A DNA stretch of 8,154 bases. Source: an uncultured Clostridia bacterium (GTDB taxonomy: Bacteria > Bacillota > Clostridia > Oscillospirales > Ruminococcaceae). The stretch spans positions 1 through 8,154 of the forward strand of contig CANCXY010000153.1 in assembly GCA_947381875.1 (NCBI GenBank). The letters are read 5' to 3'. The notes beneath the pieces are model-generated. The model was not told where the DNA came from. It did not search any database and worked only from the letters and a program-made list of their open reading frames with translations. Below, one piece after another: positions 5,722 to 8,154 of the stretch; the stretch's first letter is position 1; every line of letters begins with the position of its first letter. The translations under genes were made by a program, and so were the position numbers.

Positions 5722-7371
5722 ATGGGTAAAAGCATAAAAAGGTCAGTTATCATACGCGTGGTATGCGCTGTTGTTGCTGTGATGCTGTTCAGCTGCATCA
5801 CCACGTTCAATATCCTGAAGATCGAGAGTACGGAGGCAGAGAGTGTGGAGGCCACTTCCGTGCTGGACAGCGTACAGCGGGCGGAGGTGGCGCATTATAA
5901 GTGGTCGGCCAACCTGAGCGCCGCCCTGTATTCCGGCACCGAGTTCACCGGCAGCCTGGACCACACCGGCTGTGTATTGGGAAAATGGCTCTACGCCGAT
6001 TTCACGATGGATGCCCCTGAGATTGTCCAGCTCCGCTCCCAGATCGAGCCGCTGCACAGGGAGCTGCACGCGTCCGCCACAACGGCGCTGGACCTATACA
6101 AAAACAACCCCGCCGAAGGGCAGCGCTACTATGTAGAGACCATCCAGGTAAACCTCAACAAGCTGGTAGGGCTGATGGATGATGTGGTGGCACAGGCCAA
6201 GGAAATCAGCACGGAAAGCACGCAGCGCCTGAACGGGACCATCCGGCAGATGCACATTTATACCACAATCAGCCTGGTGATCAATCTTATCGCCCTGCTC
6301 AGCCTGGTATATTTTGTACTCAAGCATGTGATCCGGCCCCTGCTGCTCCTTACAGAAGCGGCAAAGCCCCTGCAGGAGGGCAAACTCGTGCTCTCCATCG
6401 AGTACGAATCCCCGAACGAGATGGGCGTCCTGGCTCGAACACTCGAAAGCTCCATGTCCCGCATCCGCTCCTATGTGGAGGATATCGACCATGTGATGGG
6501 GGAATTGTCCCAGGGCAATTTCAACGTACATACCGCCGAACATTATGTGGGCGATTTCAAATCCATTGAGCTGGCGCTGAACCGCTGCACCACGGCGGTA
6601 TCCGAGGCGGTGGGGAATATCAAACAGGCGGAGCAGCGCGTGGCGGGCTACGCGGAGCAGCTTTCCAACGGCGCGCAGGCCCTGGCGCAGGGCGCGACGG
6701 AACAGGCAAGCTCCGTACAGGAGCTGTCGGCCACAGTAGAGGAGCTGTCCCAGGGGGCGGCAACCAATGTAAAGGCCGCCGAGGATGCCCGTGAGAGCGC
6801 GCGCCTTACCAGCCAGCAGGTCACAGTCAGCGGGGAGCAGATGGATCAGATGGTATCCGCGATGGCGGATATTTCCGACGCCTCCGAGAAGATCGACCAC
6901 ATCATCGCCACGATCGAAAATATCGCGTTCCAGACCAATATCCTGGCCTTGAACGCCGCAGTGGAGGCCGCCCGCGCGGGCTCCGCAGGCAAGGGCTTTG
7001 CGGTGGTGGCGGATGAGGTGCGCAACCTTGCCTCCAAATCGGACGAGGCGGCGAAAGCTACCAAGAGCCTGATCGGGAATTCTGTTGCCGCGACACAGCG
7101 GGGCAGCGAGATTGTGAGCGAAGTATCGGAGTCCCTGAAAAAGGCGCAGGAACTGGTGCTTCAGTCCGACAAGGCCATCGGCGATATCTCCCAGGCCATC
7201 AGCCAGGAGGCGAAGGCGCTGGCGCAGGTCTCCGAAGGCATCGGGCAGATCTCCTGCGTGGTGCAGACCAATTCCGCGAGCAGCGAGGAATCCGCCGCCG
7301 TGAGCGCGGAGCTGTTCGATCAGGTCCATACGCTGGAGACAGAGACGGCGAAATTCCAGTTGAAACAATAA
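5722..7371 (+). CDS. Methyl-accepting chemotaxis protein with an extracytoplasmic CZB (zinc-binding) sensor domain
   Basis: 549 residues, a complete membrane chemoreceptor. A short basic N-terminus leads to TM1 (about 8-32). The outside region carries a CZB motif: H58-x2-W61, then C84-V-L-G-K-W89, then H112-x3-H116. The spacings (22 residues from W61 to C84; 22 from W89 to H112) fit the family pattern, and H81 is an extra candidate ligand. TM2 is about 179-200, followed by HAMP (about 201-254) and a second HAMP-like segment (LSQGNFNV, then YVGDF, about 255-300). The cytoplasmic helices end in the highly conserved signalling hairpin, with EN-IAFQTNILALNAAVEAARAG (399-420) and GFAVVADEVRNLA (425-437), which binds CheA/CheW. 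No C-terminal CheR-tethering pentapeptide is seen. In other bacteria CZB domains bind zinc through three His and one Cys and respond to zinc or hypochlorous acid; the ligand here is unknown. It has its own promoter and terminator, and no other che genes are in view. Confidence 0.95.
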   Translation: MGKSIKRSVIIRVVCAVVAVMLFSCITTFNILKIESTEAESVEATSVLDSVQRAEVAHYKWSANLSAALYSGTEFTGSLDHTGCVLGKWLYADFTMDAPEIVQLRSQIEPLHRELHASATTALDLYKNNPAEGQRYYVETIQVNLNKLVGLMDDVVAQAKEISTESTQRLNGTIRQMHIYTTISLVINLIALLSLVYFVLKHVIRPLLLLTEAAKPLQEGKLVLSIEYESPNEMGVLARTLESSMSRIRSYVEDIDHVMGELSQGNFNVHTAEHYVGDFKSIELALNRCTTAVSEAVGNIKQAEQRVAGYAEQLSNGAQALAQGATEQASSVQELSATVEELSQGAATNVKAAEDARESARLTSQQVTVSGEQMDQMVSAMADISDASEKIDHIIATIENIAFQTNILALNAAVEAARAGSAGKGFAVVADEVRNLASKSDEAAKATKSLIGNSVAATQRGSEIVSEVSESLKKAQELVLQSDKAIGDISQAISQEAKALAQVSEGIGQISCVVQTNSASSEESAAVSAELFDQVHTLETETAKFQLKQ

Positions 7372-7383
7372 CGGGAAACGATT

Positions 7384-7429
7384 ATCCCCCCGGCACTGGG
7401 ACAGCTCCCTGTGCCGGGGGGATTTCTTT
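7384..7429 (+). terminator. Strong intrinsic terminator of the chemoreceptor gene
   Basis: Perfect 13-bp stem, ATCCCCCCGGCAC (7384-7396) with GTGCCGGGGGGAT (7411-7423). Its 14-nt loop can fold further (GGGA with TCCC around CAGC). TTCTTT follows, then a second T-run at 7435. It starts 12 bp after the stop codon. It may also stop the convergent minus-strand gene, but the T-tract on that side is weak. Confidence 0.85.
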
Positions 7430-7434
7430 GGGCG

Positions 7435-7483
7435 TTTTTGTGTATTTCCCCGCTCTGCGGGCGGGGAAATACACGGCAATAGC
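7435..7483. repeat. Palindromic intergenic repeat, copy E (best-preserved)
   Basis: GTGTATTTCCCCGC (7440-7453) is perfectly complementary to GCGGGGAAATACAC (7461-7474), a 14-bp stem that extends by a wobble and a C-G pair to a TGC loop. TTTTT lies on the left and GGCAATAGC on the right. The T-run is on the wrong side for a plus-strand terminator, and the minus-strand reading is followed by AAAAA, so it is not an intrinsic terminator in either direction. A small CCGC-GAG-GCGG hairpin (7485-7495) follows. It matches copy A at 40 of 48 positions. Confidence 0.8.
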
Positions 7484-7525
7484 GCCGCGAGGCGGACACT
7501 CCCGTTTCTTTGGCCGCCCTGCCGC

Positions 7526-8125
7526 TCATCCGTGGAAAAGGTTTTCTATGATTTGCGGAAAATTCCCGCGCAAAAAGTGGCGGTAGGCTTCGTCGTCCGT
7601 GTTTTGATATTCTTCCGAAATGGCCTGTTTGATCCATTCGGCCATTTTGGGTGTTATATCGTGATAACGCAGGATGGTAATAAGCCCCTCGCGTTCGGCG
7701 TTCAGAATAGCTTGATAGGCGTCCGGGACAAACTCGCATCCGCAGACATCTACCGGCACGGAGGAGGTAACGGCGTCGGGAATTTGAATGCTGTGGCCGG
7801 AATCCTCGACGTCGCGGGCGGAATAGATATAGCCTGGTACGCCTTGATAGGTACTTTCCAGCGCATGGGGATAGTATTCCTCCAATCGGAGCCGCCCGTC
7901 TTTTCCGAACCCGTAAGGCCCCCATTTGTACCATTTGCCCTCGTGCGGAAAGCTGGTTTCCCCGCAATACTTTTCAACCGCGTTACTCAAATATACCAGA
8001 ACATTTTCCCGCTTTCTGGAAAAATAGATTAGCGGGATATTGTGGTTGGATACCCTCGGTTCCAGCGTGGTGATGCCTGAAACAGGGGATGCATGGTAAA
8101 GTATGGCAGTATGTTTTCTTTCCAA
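7526..8125 (-). CDS. Conserved-looking protein of unknown function (199 residues), TTG start
   Basis: A soluble 199-residue protein with no signal peptide, membrane segment or known catalytic motif I can name. The N-terminus has LYHASP (9-14), LEPRVS (21-26), PLIYFSRKRENVLVYLS (31-47) and KWGPYGF (67-73). The middle has GYIYSARD (98-105) and the C-terminus WIKQAISEEY (164-173) and YRHFLRGNFP (181-190). From memory, similar sequences occur as uncharacterised proteins in Firmicutes. The YHxS opening and the following Y-F-S segment loosely recall ADP-ribosyltransferase-fold proteins; this is speculation. The start must be TTG at 8125: TGA lies three codons upstream in frame and there is no in-frame ATG near the N-terminus. 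AAAAGGA precedes the TTG by about 12 nt, wider than usual. It is convergent with the chemoreceptor gene and its codon use is less GC-rich than that of its neighbours. Its promoter would lie off the right edge. Confidence 0.8.
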   Translation of the reverse strand: MERKHTAILYHASPVSGITTLEPRVSNHNIPLIYFSRKRENVLVYLSNAVEKYCGETSFPHEGKWYKWGPYGFGKDGRLRLEEYYPHALESTYQGVPGYIYSARDVEDSGHSIQIPDAVTSSVPVDVCGCEFVPDAYQAILNAEREGLITILRYHDITPKMAEWIKQAISEEYQNTDDEAYRHFLRGNFPQIIENLFHG

Positions 8126-8154
8126 TATAGATCACTGTCCTTTTAAGAAGTTGA

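Noticed and set aside
5717..5737. Alternative ATG just before the chemoreceptor start
   Set aside because: It is 3 nt from the ribosome binding site, out of frame, and meets TAA after six codons.
6094..7479. Long open frame (461 codons) antisense to the chemoreceptor gene
   Set aside because: It is a by-product of G/C-rich third positions in the real gene. Its translation is rich in Leu, Arg, Gly and His without domain motifs, and it runs into the terminator.
2905..7483. Palindromes as a CRISPR array
   Set aside because: Copies are not evenly spaced, are separated by whole genes, and have no unique spacers or cas genes.
7532..8032. Plus-strand frame of 166 codons opposite the 199-residue protein
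   Set aside because: The minus-strand product has the composition and motifs of a real soluble protein; the plus-strand product does not.

Overview
The window looks like chromosomal DNA of a GC-rich Clostridia-type Firmicute, probably a gut Oscillospiraceae-like lineage. The basis is G/C-rich third codon positions, AGGAGG-type ribosome binding sites, a SigA-type promoter, the style of the topoisomerase and chemoreceptor proteins, and gaps filled with GC-rich palindromes of a kind common in that group. The organism assignment is an inference; no rRNA or tRNA gene is present.

Layout, left to right. (1) Positions 1-786, plus strand: 3' part of a gene for an unrecognised zinc-ribbon protein with a C-terminal membrane anchor; its start lies off the left edge. 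(2) Positions 787-933: a gap made almost wholly of consecutive hairpins. (3) Positions 934-2904 and 3140-5386, plus strand: the two subunits of a type IIA topoisomerase, best called a divergent topoisomerase IV (ParE-like and ParC-like). They are separated by 235 bp with a weak terminator-like hairpin and several palindromes. (4) Positions 5387-5721: 335 bp without a gene, holding degenerate palindromic repeats, a good SigA promoter (TTGCTA, 17 bp, TATAAT) and a leader of about 220 nt. (5) Positions 5722-7371, plus strand: a membrane chemoreceptor with an extracytoplasmic CZB zinc-binding sensor, followed by a strong intrinsic terminator. (6) Positions 7526-8125, minus strand: a TTG-started gene for a conserved-looking protein of unknown function, convergent with the chemoreceptor gene.

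The topoisomerase subunits should form one A2B2 enzyme that decatenates or relaxes DNA. The B subunit supplies the GHKL ATPase and TOPRIM metal site, and the A subunit the DNA-cleaving tyrosine. Both keep the catalytic residues but differ from the usual consensus at several conserved places, including the quinolone-contact serine (Gln here). The chemoreceptor is an independent transcription unit that would signal to a CheA/CheW array encoded elsewhere.

The most notable non-coding signal is a family of palindromes built on GTGTATTTC and its complement. Two copies, 4.5 kb apart, match at 40 of 48 positions without gaps. Degenerate copies occupy the gaps around the topoisomerase and chemoreceptor genes, and one repeat end appears to supply the chemoreceptor promoter spacer. 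I see no CRISPR array, insertion sequence, prophage or defence system.
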